The position numbers and the translations under genes are program-made. Below the pieces are notes generated by a model. That model had not been told where the DNA came from, searched no databases, and saw only the letters and a program-made list of their open reading frames with translations. Below are positions 1 to 6,469 of a stretch of 9,477 nt of DNA, piece after piece. The DNA is from an uncultured Chlorobiaceae bacterium. Its GTDB lineage: Bacteria; Bacteroidota; Chlorobiia; Chlorobiales; Chlorobiaceae. Position 1 is the stretch's first letter. The number at the start of each line of letters is the position of its first letter. The stretch spans positions 1 through 9,477 of the forward strand of contig CAIVCU010000272.1 of assembly GCA_903904495.1 (NCBI GenBank). The letters run 5' to 3'.

Positions 1-115
1 GCAGGTGGGCAGGGTTTGGTTTAGCAGGTGGGCAGGGTTTAGTTTAGCAGGTGGGCAGGGTTTAGTTTAGCAGGTGGGCAGGGTTTGGTTTAGCAGGTGG
101 GCAGGGTTTGGGGTA
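1..115. repeat. 23-bp G-rich tandem repeat array (5 copies)
   Basis: Five head-to-tail 23-bp units fill 1-23, 24-46, 47-69, 70-92 and 93-115. Each begins GCAGGTGGGCAGGGTTT and ends in a short variable tail. Unit position 18 is G in units 1, 4 and 5 and A in units 2 and 3; unit 5 also has GG in place of TT at positions 20-21. There are no unique spacers. The array may continue to the left, since the window starts exactly at a unit boundary. The last units lie inside the broken tilS reading frame and supply its stop codon. Because 23 is not a multiple of 3, the array cannot be read as a uniform protein repeat. I do not recognise a named family. Confidence 0.95.
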
Positions 116-699
116 TGTTTTTCACTTTCAGGTCTGGCGCTAGGGCACAGGAGCATGTAGGGTTTAGGAAACAGGACCATGTAGGCTTTAGGAAACAGGA
201 GCATCGGCCTGATGATTTTACCATGACTGGCACGAATACCCTTTAAGCCGGGCAGAGAGACCCCTCTGAAAAGATTAAAAAGAATAGTCTCGGCATTATC
301 ATTGACATGATGGCCCGTAGCAATCCTGGTGTACCCATTCTCCTGCATCACCTTTTCAAAAAAACTGTACCGAAGTATTCTGGCGGTCTCCTCGATTGAT
401 TTTTTCCACTCCCCGGCATAGCGAATGGTATCAAACTGCCCTACAAAGCACTCCAGACCAAGCGAGAGGCAGTAATCACGCACAAATTGTTCTTCAGCAT
501 CACTCTCCTCACTTCGAAGCTGAAAGTTGCAGTGAGCCACTGCCAGTTCACAATGGAGAACTGGTTTTACTGCACACAAGAGTGAGAGCATAGCCATCGA
601 ATCGGGCCCTCCGGATACAGCAGCGACTACCCTTTCTCCCTCTTCGAGCAGATGCCTTGTTCTGATCTGCTCAAGAAACTTTTTTTCTAACACATTCAC
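67..699 (-). pseudogene. tilS: tRNA(Ile)-lysidine synthetase, C-terminally truncated by repeats
   Basis: TilS converts C34 of the CAU-anticodon tRNA-Ile to lysidine with ATP and lysine, so that AUA is read as isoleucine. It is a cytoplasmic PP-loop ATPase. The N-terminal domain is clear: SGGPDS ATP-binding loop at residues 29-34, AHCNFQLR at 55-62, and GHHVNDNAETIL at 129-140, followed by RGVSLPGLKGI. From about residue 166 (base 204) family-like sequence stops. The remaining ~44 residues are octapeptide repeats and a low-complexity tail ending at a TAA within the 23-bp array. The product is 210 residues, whereas TilS proteins are usually 310-430; the rest of the catalytic domain and the C-terminal tRNA-binding part are absent. 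The start is GTG at 699, with an AGGAGA-like SD (minus strand, 711-716) 11 bases upstream. I infer a broken gene. A functional short form, or an assembly artefact at the repeat, remains possible. Confidence 0.85.
147..204. repeat. 24-bp tandem repeat (2.4 copies) inside the tilS frame
   Basis: Units occupy 147-170 and 171-194, with a 10-base partial at 195-204. The full units begin ACAGGAGCATGTAGGGTTT and ACAGGACCATGTAGGCTTT and end AGGAA. The period is divisible by 3, so on the minus strand the repeat is translated as an octapeptide series: MLLFPKAY, MVLFPKPY, MLLCP. The unit shares CAGG near its start and AGGGTTT in its second half with the 23-bp array at 1-115, so the two may be related. 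The inner edge (204) coincides with the point where recognisable TilS sequence ends. Confidence 0.9.
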
Positions 700-790
700 T
701 TGCTCACAGCTCTCCTATCCAAACTGAAAATTAACTTCAACGAGATAATGCCGACCGGAATTGAAAAAAATGAAAAATATCGCCCCATTC

Positions 791-819
791 TTCTCATGTA
801 CAAGATAAATAATTATCAT
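791..819 (+). promoter_or_regulatory. candidate psd promoter
   Basis: TTCTCA (791-796) and TATCAT (814-819) are separated by 17 bases in the tilS-psd divergent region. The element TTATCATA occurs twice, at 813-820 and 828-835, so the second copy could also be functional or could be a regulator half-site. The -35 match is weak; this is read by eye only. Confidence 0.3.
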
Positions 820-860
820 AGGGGGAGTTATCATAAATAACCGATTTTAGACCAAAAGAG

Positions 861-1499
861 ATGTTCACTTCCTACGGCAACAGCACCATGACAAAGGTTT
901 TTCTCATGTGCTTACTCTTGAGCGCTGCCGCCCTGTTTTTTCCCTTTTGGGTCCGGATAGCTCTGCTGCTTACTGCCGGCATCGCAATCCTGTTTACTCT
1001 CTATTTTTTCCGTGATCCAAACAGACAACTTCCCGATGACCTCAGAATTGTTCTGGCACCAGCCGACGGCAAAATCCTTCTTGTTCAGCCGCATGTCAAC
1101 AAGATTACCGGTACATCCTCAACACTGGTGAGTATCTTTATGTCGCCATTCAACGTTCATGTCAACCGCATACCGCTCAGCGGAAAAGTAACACATCTTC
1201 AATACTGTCCTGGTAAATTCCTGATGGCCTTCGACCCCCGGAGCATGGAAAGCAATGAAAAAATGGAAATCGGCATTGACAATGGAGAGATCGAAGTATT
1301 TTTCAACCAGGTATCCGGTTTTTTAGCAAGAAGAATCGTCTGCTCGCTCCATAACGGTGAAACTGTCAATTCCGGCAGCAGGTTCGGCATGATCAAGTTC
1401 GGCTCAAGGGTGGATGTCATCCTTCCCTCTTCAGCCTCAGTTCAGGTTCAACCCGGCCAGATAACCCGTGCCGGTGAAACGATTCTTGCCCGATATTGA
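861..1499 (+). CDS. psd: phosphatidylserine decarboxylase proenzyme
   Basis: This enzyme decarboxylates phosphatidylserine to phosphatidylethanolamine at the inner membrane, using a pyruvoyl group made by self-cleavage. The 212-residue length fits the short PSD class. Two hydrophobic segments (about residues 15-30 and 33-50) anchor the N-terminus, followed by FFRDP. Conserved blocks are APADGK (66-71), IFMSPFNVHVNRIP (92-105), the region around PGKFLMAFD, and GMIKFGSRVDVILP (176-189). Cleavage is expected between Gly181 and Ser182, Ser182 becoming the pyruvoyl cofactor of the small alpha chain. The ATG at 861 is preceded by a purine-rich AAAAGAG but no well-spaced SD; an internal ATG at 888 would shorten the cytoplasmic tip only, so the start is not certain. 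The serine phosphatidyltransferase that would supply the substrate is not in the window. Confidence 0.93.
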   Translation: MFTSYGNSTMTKVFLMCLLLSAAALFFPFWVRIALLLTAGIAILFTLYFFRDPNRQLPDDLRIVLAPADGKILLVQPHVNKITGTSSTLVSIFMSPFNVHVNRIPLSGKVTHLQYCPGKFLMAFDPRSMESNEKMEIGIDNGEIEVFFNQVSGFLARRIVCSLHNGETVNSGSRFGMIKFGSRVDVILPSSASVQVQPGQITRAGETILARY

Positions 1500-1534
1500 G
1501 CAGAAGGAAACAAGACCCTGTTTGCTTTGAAGAG

Positions 1535-1563
1535 TTGGTTTAAGAACGCAGATTGCGTATATA
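1535..1563 (+). promoter_or_regulatory. candidate tatA promoter
   Basis: TTGGTT (1535-1540) and TATATA (1558-1563) are separated by exactly 17 bases in the 114-base gap after psd. The leader to the tatA ATG would be about 45 bases. This suggests that tatA can be transcribed independently of psd. Read by eye only. Confidence 0.45.
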
Positions 1564-1613
1564 AGAATCATGAAACATACTCTTCATCATCTTATTTCCC
1601 TGGAGAAATCCCT

Positions 1614-1796
1614 ATGTTTGGAATAGGTGGACAGGAACTCTTGCTTATTCTGGTTATTGTTTTGCTGCTGTTCGGTGCTAAAAAACTTCCAGAGCTTGCA
1701 AGAGGCATGGGAAAAGGGATAAAGGAGTTCAAAAAAACCCAGAATGAAGATGACGATGAGGGAAACAGAAAGGGTGATGTAAAGGCGAAAAAGTGA
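1614..1796 (+). CDS. tatA: Sec-independent protein translocase subunit TatA
   Basis: TatA oligomerises in the cytoplasmic membrane to form the passage for folded twin-arginine proteins, together with TatC, which is not in this window. The 60-residue protein has the full TatA layout: a short N-terminus MFGIGGQE, one transmembrane helix (about 7-20), the hinge FGAKKLPEL (20-28), an amphipathic helix to about residue 42 ([13 protein letters not shown]), and a charged tail with an acidic NEDDDE patch and a lysine-rich end. The frame is open upstream to 1527, but ATG 1614 is chosen because the domain starts there and GGAGA (1602-1606) lies 7 bases before it. A terminator follows. TatA and TatE are not separable by sequence alone, and TatB is unlikely at this length. 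Confidence 0.92.
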   Translation: MFGIGGQELLLILVIVLLLFGAKKLPELARGMGKGIKEFKKTQNEDDDEGNRKGDVKAKK

Positions 1797-1833
1797 AACA
1801 AACCCTTTTCTGGTCAAGGATAATCTGCGCAAG

Positions 1834-1855
1834 AAAGCCCTCAACAGGGCTTTTT
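1834..1855 (+). terminator. intrinsic terminator after tatA
   Basis: A 7-bp perfect stem, AAAGCCC (1834-1840) with GGGCTTT (1847-1853), encloses a 6-base loop and runs into further T residues. It ends the psd/tatA transcription unit 38 bases past the tatA stop and separates it from recN. Confidence 0.75.
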
Positions 1856-1941
1856 GTCTGCTCACAACAAATGACGTTCCCCTTTATTCCTTTTGTCAGC
1901 GTTATATTTTTCACTGAAAGTGCACACCAAGATACCCGGCC

Positions 1942-3648
1942 ATGCTTTTCAGCCTCTATATCAAAAATTACGCTTTAATTCAGGAACTATCAGTTGAGTT
2001 CACTCCTGGATTGACCATTATCACCGGTGAAACCGGTGCTGGCAAATCCATTCTTATCGGAGCACTGAACCTGGTTCTTGGCGAACGGGCAAGCAGCGAT
2101 CTGGTAAGGTCGGGTGCAACAAAAGCGGTCATTGAAGCTGTACTGAAAGAAGTACACTCTAAAAAAATCAACACCCTTCTGCATGCGGCAGAGATTGAAA
2201 CAACATCTGAACTCATTCTCCGCAGGGAACTCTCATCAAGCGGTCAATCCCGCTGCTTCATTAACGATACACCAAGCACGGTATCACTCCTTAAACAGGT
2301 TGGAGATGTGATTATTGACCTGCACGGCCAACATGAACACCAGATGCTGCTGCATGCCGATACGCACGAAACTCTCCTTGATGATTTCGCCGGAACCACA
2401 ACCGCAGTTATTACATACAAAGCAGCCCGTGCAAAGCTTTTGGAACTCCAGCAGCAACTTAAAAGCCTAAAAAAAGAGGCTTCAGAGATCCACGATAAAA
2501 ACGAAATAGTAGACTTCCAGTTGAACGAGATCAACTCTCTTGACCTGAAAAGTGGAGAAGACGAAACTATCGAGACCGAAATAACTTTGCTTGAAAATGC
2601 CGAAGCCCTTTTCAGTCTCAGCACATCCCTGAGCGAGCTGCTTTACGATAGCGAGCACTCCATTTATTCCGCTGTAGCCACGGCACTGCATCTCGTTGAA
2701 AAGCTTGCCGAAATTGACAAACGCTTCGACACTCAGATCGAGGAAACCCGCACGGCAAAAAGTATTATCGATGAACTTGCCCGCTTCACCCGAAGCTACA
2801 CCTCAGATATCGATTTCAATCCCGCCAGACTCGACTCACTGCGGGAACGCCAGCTCAAACTTCAGCGCATCAGCAAAAAGTACGGACGCACACTCTCCGG
2901 ACTGATCGATATGCAAAACGAGCTTGTCGCGAAGATAGGACTTGAAGACAACCTTGAAGAAGAGATAAACCGTGTCGATCAACAAATCACTCTGCAGAAA
3001 GCAGAATTATCAAGAGTTGCCGAAACTCTTTCAGTAAAAAGGCAGCAAGCTGCACAGCGCCTTGAAACTGTCATACAGCAGCAGTTAGCAGAGCTCGGAA
3101 TACCAAACGCCACCTTTATCGTCAGCATAGTGCATGAGAAGCAGGATGAGGGTGAAATCTCAATCGAAGGAAAGAATTTTGCCGCATTCAGCAGCGGTTA
3201 CGATCGGATTGAATTCCTTATTTCGGCCAATCCCGGTGAAAAACCAAGACCACTGGTGAAAGTGGCATCCGGTGGTGAAATTTCAAGGATCATGCTTGCC
3301 TTGAAAAGCGCACTGGCCGGATCAGATAAGCTCCCGATCCTTATTTTTGATGAAATAGATACCGGTATCAGCGGTCGTGTTGCTGAAGCTGTAGGCAAAA
3401 GCCTGAAAAAACTTTCACGACTGCATCAAATCATAGCCATTACACACCTCCCGCAAATCGCTGCAATGGCTGATCTGCACCTTCAGGTTCAAAAATCCCT
3501 GCAGAACGACAGAACCATAACTGAAGTGACCACTCTCGACCATGACAGCCGCCTGCAGGCCATTGCCGGACTTATCAGCGGAAAACAAATGTCGCTCTCA
3601 TCCCTCAGTCTTGCCGCTGAACTCGTTGCAGCCGCTGAATCGGTTTAG
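1942..3648 (+). CDS. recN: DNA repair protein RecN
   Basis: RecN is an SMC-like ATPase that acts early at DNA double-strand breaks, bringing ends or sister chromatids together for RecA-dependent repair. The 568-residue length is typical. The N-terminal half-ATPase begins IKNYALIQELSVEF and carries Walker A GETGAGKS (29-36). The middle (about 150-390) is rich in Glu, Lys, Leu and Gln heptads, consistent with the family's coiled coil. The C-terminal half has the ABC signature SGGE (443-446) and Walker B IFDEIDTGISG with Asp470 and Glu471, then a histidine switch region THLPQIAA. All ATPase motifs are intact. ATG 1942 gives the conserved N-terminus; no SD is visible. A terminator lies upstream and I see no SOS box I would defend. 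Confidence 0.96.
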   Translation: MLFSLYIKNYALIQELSVEFTPGLTIITGETGAGKSILIGALNLVLGERASSDLVRSGATKAVIEAVLKEVHSKKINTLLHAAEIETTSELILRRELSSSGQSRCFINDTPSTVSLLKQVGDVIIDLHGQHEHQMLLHADTHETLLDDFAGTTTAVITYKAARAKLLELQQQLKSLKKEASEIHDKNEIVDFQLNEINSLDLKSGEDETIETEITLLENAEALFSLSTSLSELLYDSEHSIYSAVATALHLVEKLAEIDKRFDTQIEETRTAKSIIDELARFTRSYTSDIDFNPARLDSLRERQLKLQRISKKYGRTLSGLIDMQNELVAKIGLEDNLEEEINRVDQQITLQKAELSRVAETLSVKRQQAAQRLETVIQQQLAELGIPNATFIVSIVHEKQDEGEISIEGKNFAAFSSGYDRIEFLISANPGEKPRPLVKVASGGEISRIMLALKSALAGSDKLPILIFDEIDTGISGRVAEAVGKSLKKLSRLHQIIAITHLPQIAAMADLHLQVQKSLQNDRTITEVTTLDHDSRLQAIAGLISGKQMSLSSLSLAAELVAAAESV

Positions 3649-3702
3649 AACACAAGGTCTCGGGAAAACAGCACATGCAAATATCAAATCAAAGAGCATT
3701 GA

Positions 3703-4260
3703 ATGAGAAACATTAAAGTATTCAACTTCATAACGCTTGATGGCTACTTCGAAGGGTCAAAGAGAGATATCAGCTGGCATAAGCATGACACAGAAACAAC
3801 TGAATATGCTCTTGAAATGCTCAATCTCGGAGATACGCTTCTTTTTGGACGAGCAACCTATGAGCTCATGGCAAGTTACTGGCCAACACCCTATGCGACC
3901 ATGAATGATCCTATCATGGCTGAAGGAATGAACAAAGCCGATAAAATCGTCTTTTCAAGAACGCTGAAAAAAGTTGAGTGGAACAACACAAGGCTGTCGA
4001 AGGAAAATATCGCGGAAGAAATAAAACAGCTTAAGCAGATACCCGGGAAAAATATGACCATTCTTGGCAGCGGCAGTATTGTGAGCCAGTTTGCTCAACT
4101 TGGTTTGATCGACGAATATCAGATCATGATTGTTCCCGTTATCCTTGGCACAGGCATACCAATATTCAAAGGCATGAACCACTTGCTGAACCTGAAACTT
4201 ACATCGACAAGGACGTTCAGAAACGGTAATGTTCTGCTTTGTTATATACCTGCTGAATAG
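3703..4260 (+). CDS. dihydrofolate reductase family protein (RibD C-terminal domain)
   Basis: A single-domain 185-residue protein of the RibD_C / bacterial DHFR-like fold (YyaP/YwjB-type relatives). Visible family features are the N-terminal strand and loop FNFITLDGYFEG (7-18), TLLFGRATYELMASYWP (45-61), KIVFSRTL (81-88), and the nucleotide-binding stretch TILGSGSIVSQF (119-130) followed by LIDEYQIMIVPVILGTG. Family knowledge suggests NAD(P)H-dependent reduction, but the substrate of these stand-alone members is generally unknown; it is not assignable as a true FolA or as the riboflavin enzyme RibD. It starts 54 bases after recN with no terminator seen between, so co-transcription with recN is possible. 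A purine-rich AAAGAG upstream is the only SD-like sequence. Confidence 0.85.
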   Translation: MRNIKVFNFITLDGYFEGSKRDISWHKHDTETTEYALEMLNLGDTLLFGRATYELMASYWPTPYATMNDPIMAEGMNKADKIVFSRTLKKVEWNNTRLSKENIAEEIKQLKQIPGKNMTILGSGSIVSQFAQLGLIDEYQIMIVPVILGTGIPIFKGMNHLLNLKLTSTRTFRNGNVLLCYIPAE

Positions 4261-4325
4261 GTTGTTAGACGGCAAAGAATACGAAAATAAATTACACTGG
4301 TTTTTTATTGAAAAGAGAATCAACA

Positions 4326-4688
4326 ATGGCATCACGTCAAAGCATCGTGGATTATATCCTTGATCAAATTGCCAAAGCGGGTACCGTTTACTCAAGGAAG
4401 ATGTTCGGCGAGTATGCTCTATATTGCGATACAAAGGTTGTTGCTCTGGTATGTGACGATCAGCTGTTTGTCAAACCTACCTCTGCAGGTAAAGTGTTTA
4501 TTGGAAACGTTGTCGAGGCCTCCCCGTATTCCGGAGCAAAACCCTACTTTCTTATTTCTGGTGAGCATTGGGACGACAGCCAATGGTTAGAGATGCTCAT
4601 TAAAATTTCAGCGGATGCATTGCCCTTACCCAAAAAGAAAAAGCCAGTTGAAAGCAGAAGTAATAAGACCGGGAAGCTAAAAAAATAG
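4326..4688 (+). CDS. TfoX/Sxy N-terminal domain protein
   Basis: A 120-residue protein whose residues about 8-100 match the TfoX N-terminal domain: IVDYILDQIAKAG, the hallmark RKMFGEYALYCD (24-35), VALVCDDQLFVKP, and the PYFLISGEHWDD segment. The C-terminal TfoX domain of the competence activator is absent and is replaced by a basic tail (KKKKPVES...KTGKLKK, 103-120). Such stand-alone domains are widespread and of unknown biochemical role, so no competence function is claimed. A TTG at 4308 would add six residues; ATG 4326 is preferred because the domain begins just after it and AAAGAGA lies about 8 bases upstream. It follows the DHFR-like gene by 65 bases in the same direction. Confidence 0.82.
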   Translation: MASRQSIVDYILDQIAKAGTVYSRKMFGEYALYCDTKVVALVCDDQLFVKPTSAGKVFIGNVVEASPYSGAKPYFLISGEHWDDSQWLEMLIKISADALPLPKKKKPVESRSNKTGKLKK

Positions 4689-4783
4689 CGACCATCGACT
4701 GTTGAGATTCACAGAAGCAACACATTCAGAGAGTGAGAGAAAAAAAAGAACCTGCCAAAAATATTCAACAAAAGAACGATTTT

Positions 4784-4814
4784 TTGAAAGAATGTTACAA
4801 GAGCTGCGTACTAA
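4784..4814 (+). promoter_or_regulatory. candidate promoter of the Ala/Lys-rich protein gene
   Basis: The 186-base gap 4689-4874 has no gene. Within it TTGAAA (4784-4789) and TACTAA (4809-4814) are 19 bases apart, slightly wide for a sigma-70 type promoter. The predicted leader would be about 55 bases, A-rich, with no SD before the ATG. Weak evidence. Confidence 0.28.
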
Positions 4815-4874
4815 TAGGTAGGAAGCAGAACAATCTGACTTCCACTTAAATATCAAACTCAAACTGACTGACAA

Positions 4875-5165
4875 ATGAGAAAGAATCTGATCGCTGGCGT
4901 TATCGTTTCACTTGCAATGACCGGAATTTTTGGTGGTGTTTCTTTCGCAGCTGACAAAGCAGCAGCAAAAGACGCAAAGGCTCCAGCAGCTGCAGCCGCT
5001 CCAGCAGTAACTCCTGCTCCTGAAGTAAAAGCTGAGGCAAAAGCAGAAGTAAAAGCTGAAAAGAAGGCAGCTAAGAAGAAAGCTACTAAGAAGAAAGCAG
5101 CCAAAAAAGCAGCTAAGAAAACAGAAGCTAAAGCAGAAGAAGCAACTCCCGCAGCAGGCAAATAA
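4875..5165 (+). CDS. secreted Ala/Lys-rich histone-H1-like cationic protein
   Basis: I do not recognise a named family. The 96-residue product starts with a clear Sec signal peptide: MRKN, a hydrophobic core LIAGVIVSLAMTGIFGG, and a probable cleavage site after SFA (residue 25). The mature part (about 71 residues) is low-complexity: Ala, Lys, Pro and Glu with 20 Lys against 9 acidic residues, hence net charge about +11. It has an Ala/Pro segment first, then alternating KAEAK/KAEVK units and runs such as AAKKKATKKKAAKK, resembling histone H1 tails. The signal peptide argues against a nucleoid role and for a periplasmic or envelope location, perhaps binding acidic polymers; this is inference. 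Ala codons are almost all GCA or GCT, which may indicate high expression. A very strong terminator follows, so it is likely a monocistronic unit. Confidence 0.8.
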   Translation: MRKNLIAGVIVSLAMTGIFGGVSFAADKAAAKDAKAPAAAAAPAVTPAPEVKAEAKAEVKAEKKAAKKKATKKKAAKKAAKKTEAKAEEATPAAGK

Positions 5166-5260
5166 GCTCTTGCCTTCTAAAGACTAATGGAATATTGATG
5201 GCTCTTGATGCAGATGATGAAGATTAGATGAAACAATAAAGCCATTTATCGGTATTAGTT

Positions 5261-5299
5261 AAAGGAAAAGCCCCTTCGCAAGTCGGGGCTTTTCCTTTT
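5261..5299 (+). terminator. strong intrinsic terminator
   Basis: A 14-bp perfect stem, AAAGGAAAAGCCCC (5261-5274) with GGGGCTTTTCCTTT (5285-5298), encloses a 10-base loop. The A-rich left and T-rich right arms would let it work in both directions. It lies about 95 bases past the Ala/Lys-rich gene and ends that transcript; nothing converges on it from the right. Confidence 0.88.
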
Positions 5300-5485
5300 G
5301 CCAAAATTACCTGCTGCATATAAAGAAACAATCTGGTTATCGTGCAAATAAATTTTTTTGAGTGACGACTTATACATCCGGGAAAGTTGGTACATAAACA
5401 GTGAAATAATTCAATTTTCAATTTTCCTTTCCCTGTTTTTCTTTTCCCTTTCAGTATCTTCACGATAAAGAGCCGGGCGCGCATA

Positions 5486-5495
5486 AGTGTACACT
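5486..5495. promoter_or_regulatory. 10-bp palindrome upstream of dapA promoter
   Basis: AGTGTACACT is a perfect 10-base palindrome located 11 bases before the putative dapA -35 element, a position where a regulator could bind. A 10-base palindrome can occur by chance and no second copy was seen nearby. Confidence 0.25.
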
Positions 5496-5506
5496 GTTTT
5501 CAAGGC

Positions 5507-5536
5507 TTGTTTTTCAGCGAAGGTTTACGATATAAC
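5507..5536 (+). promoter_or_regulatory. candidate dapA promoter
   Basis: TTGTTT (5507-5512) and TATAAC (5531-5536) are 18 bases apart. The leader to ATG 5571 would be about 28 bases. The preceding non-coding stretch 5300-5500 contains a pyrimidine-rich tract (about 5411-5454, repeats of TTTTC/TTTCC) and no credible gene. Confidence 0.4.
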
Positions 5537-5570
5537 AGACAATGAATACCATTAATCAGTGATAAAAAGT

Positions 5571-6461
5571 ATGTCTACACGATACATTTCAGGATCAGCT
5601 GTTGCACTAGTAACTCCTTTCAGGCAGGACAGAACCATCGATACGGATGCCTTACGGAGACTGGTACAGTTTCATATCGAAGCAGGAACCGATATCATTA
5701 TACCCTGCGGTACTACAGGTGAGTCTCCAACCCTTTCCGGAGATGAGCAGTTTGAAATTATCCGAACGGTAAAGGATGAGGCCTGTGGGAAAATCAAGAT
5801 CGCTGCAGGTGCAGGAACAAACGCTACATTACATGCCGTTGAGCTTGCCAAAAACGCTGAAAAAGCCGGTGCTTCAGCTATACTTTCCGTTGCGCCTTAT
5901 TACAACAAACCTTCACAGGAAGGGATCTACCAGCACTACAGACATATTGCGGAAGCAGTGACCGTGCCGATAATAATTTACAACGTGCCCGGAAGAACCG
6001 GATGCAATGTTGCAGCATCGACAATTCTCAGACTTGCCCGGGATTTTGAAAACATTGCGGCTGTCAAGGAAGCATCGGACAACTTCACACAGATCGCGGA
6101 GCTTCTTGCAGAGCGTCCGGATAACTTCTCAGTGCTGACCGGCGAGGATTCATTGATTCTGCCGTTTATAGCTATGGGTGGTGATGGAGTTATTTCGGTT
6201 GCCGCAAATGAGGTGCCTTCGCAGGTCAAGAGGCTGGTCGAGGCTGTCAAGCGTGGTGATCTTGCAGAGGCGCGAGCAATAAACAGCACCTATCGCAATC
6301 TGTTCAGACTGAACTTTATCGAGAGCAATCCTGTGCCGGTAAAATATGCCTTATCACGGATGGGTATGATCGAGGAAAACTACAGATTGCCTCTTGTACC
6401 GCTATCGGCGGAAAGCAAGGCTATTATTGATAAGGAAATGATCTCCCTGGGGCTTATATAA
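5571..6461 (+). CDS. dapA: 4-hydroxy-tetrahydrodipicolinate synthase
   Basis: DapA condenses pyruvate with aspartate semialdehyde in the first committed step of diaminopimelate and lysine synthesis. The 296-residue TIM-barrel protein has all expected parts: [10 protein letters not shown] near the start, the CGTTGE loop (46-51) that binds the substrate carboxylate, the PYYNKP segment with Tyr111, YNVPGRTG with catalytic Tyr137 and Arg142, and VKEASDN with the Schiff-base Lys166. The C-terminal helical region ends ...GLI. ATG 5571 (MSTRY) is preferred to an in-frame GTG at 5559, which would add four residues; neither has an SD. The allosteric lysine response cannot be judged from sequence. The stop overlaps the end of convergent gcvPA by 8 bases. 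Confidence 0.96.
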   Translation: MSTRYISGSAVALVTPFRQDRTIDTDALRRLVQFHIEAGTDIIIPCGTTGESPTLSGDEQFEIIRTVKDEACGKIKIAAGAGTNATLHAVELAKNAEKAGASAILSVAPYYNKPSQEGIYQHYRHIAEAVTVPIIIYNVPGRTGCNVAASTILRLARDFENIAAVKEASDNFTQIAELLAERPDNFSVLTGEDSLILPFIAMGGDGVISVAANEVPSQVKRLVEAVKRGDLAEARAINSTYRNLFRLNFIESNPVPVKYALSRMGMIEENYRLPLVPLSAESKAIIDKEMISLGLI

Positions 6462-6469
6462 GCGCCCCA
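6448..6469. terminator. hairpin over the dapA/gcvPA convergent stops
   Basis: TGGGGC (6448-6453) pairs with GCCCCA (6464-6469) around a 10-base loop that holds both stop codons; a perfect 12-base palindrome GCTTATATAAGC (6452-6463) overlaps it. Position suggests a shared transcription-end structure, but neither strand continues into a good T tract, so intrinsic termination is doubtful. Confidence 0.3.

Noticed and set aside
1..115. CRISPR array
   Set aside because: The units are directly adjacent with no unique spacers between them and no cas gene is present.
1..115. telomere-like TTTAGGG repeats
   Set aside because: GGGTTTAG occurs only as part of a 23-bp unit in a bacterial context, so the likeness is coincidental.
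3955..4434. 159-residue minus-strand open frame
   Set aside because: It runs antisense through the DHFR-like and TfoX-domain genes and shows no domain-like pattern.
4308..4688. competence regulator TfoX/Sxy
   Set aside because: Only the N-terminal domain is present and the C-terminal domain of the true regulator is missing.
4696..4718. terminator after the TfoX-domain gene (TGTTG/CAACA)
   Set aside because: The arms are only 5 bases, the loop is long, and no T tract follows.
4859..5161. 100-residue Ala-rich minus-strand open frame
   Set aside because: It is the antisense image of the Ala/Lys-rich gene; low-complexity composition keeps the opposite frame open.
5224..5484. 86-residue minus-strand open frame in the gap before dapA
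   Set aside because: It spans the strong terminator hairpin, has low-complexity Lys-rich stretches from a pyrimidine tract, and resembles no protein family.
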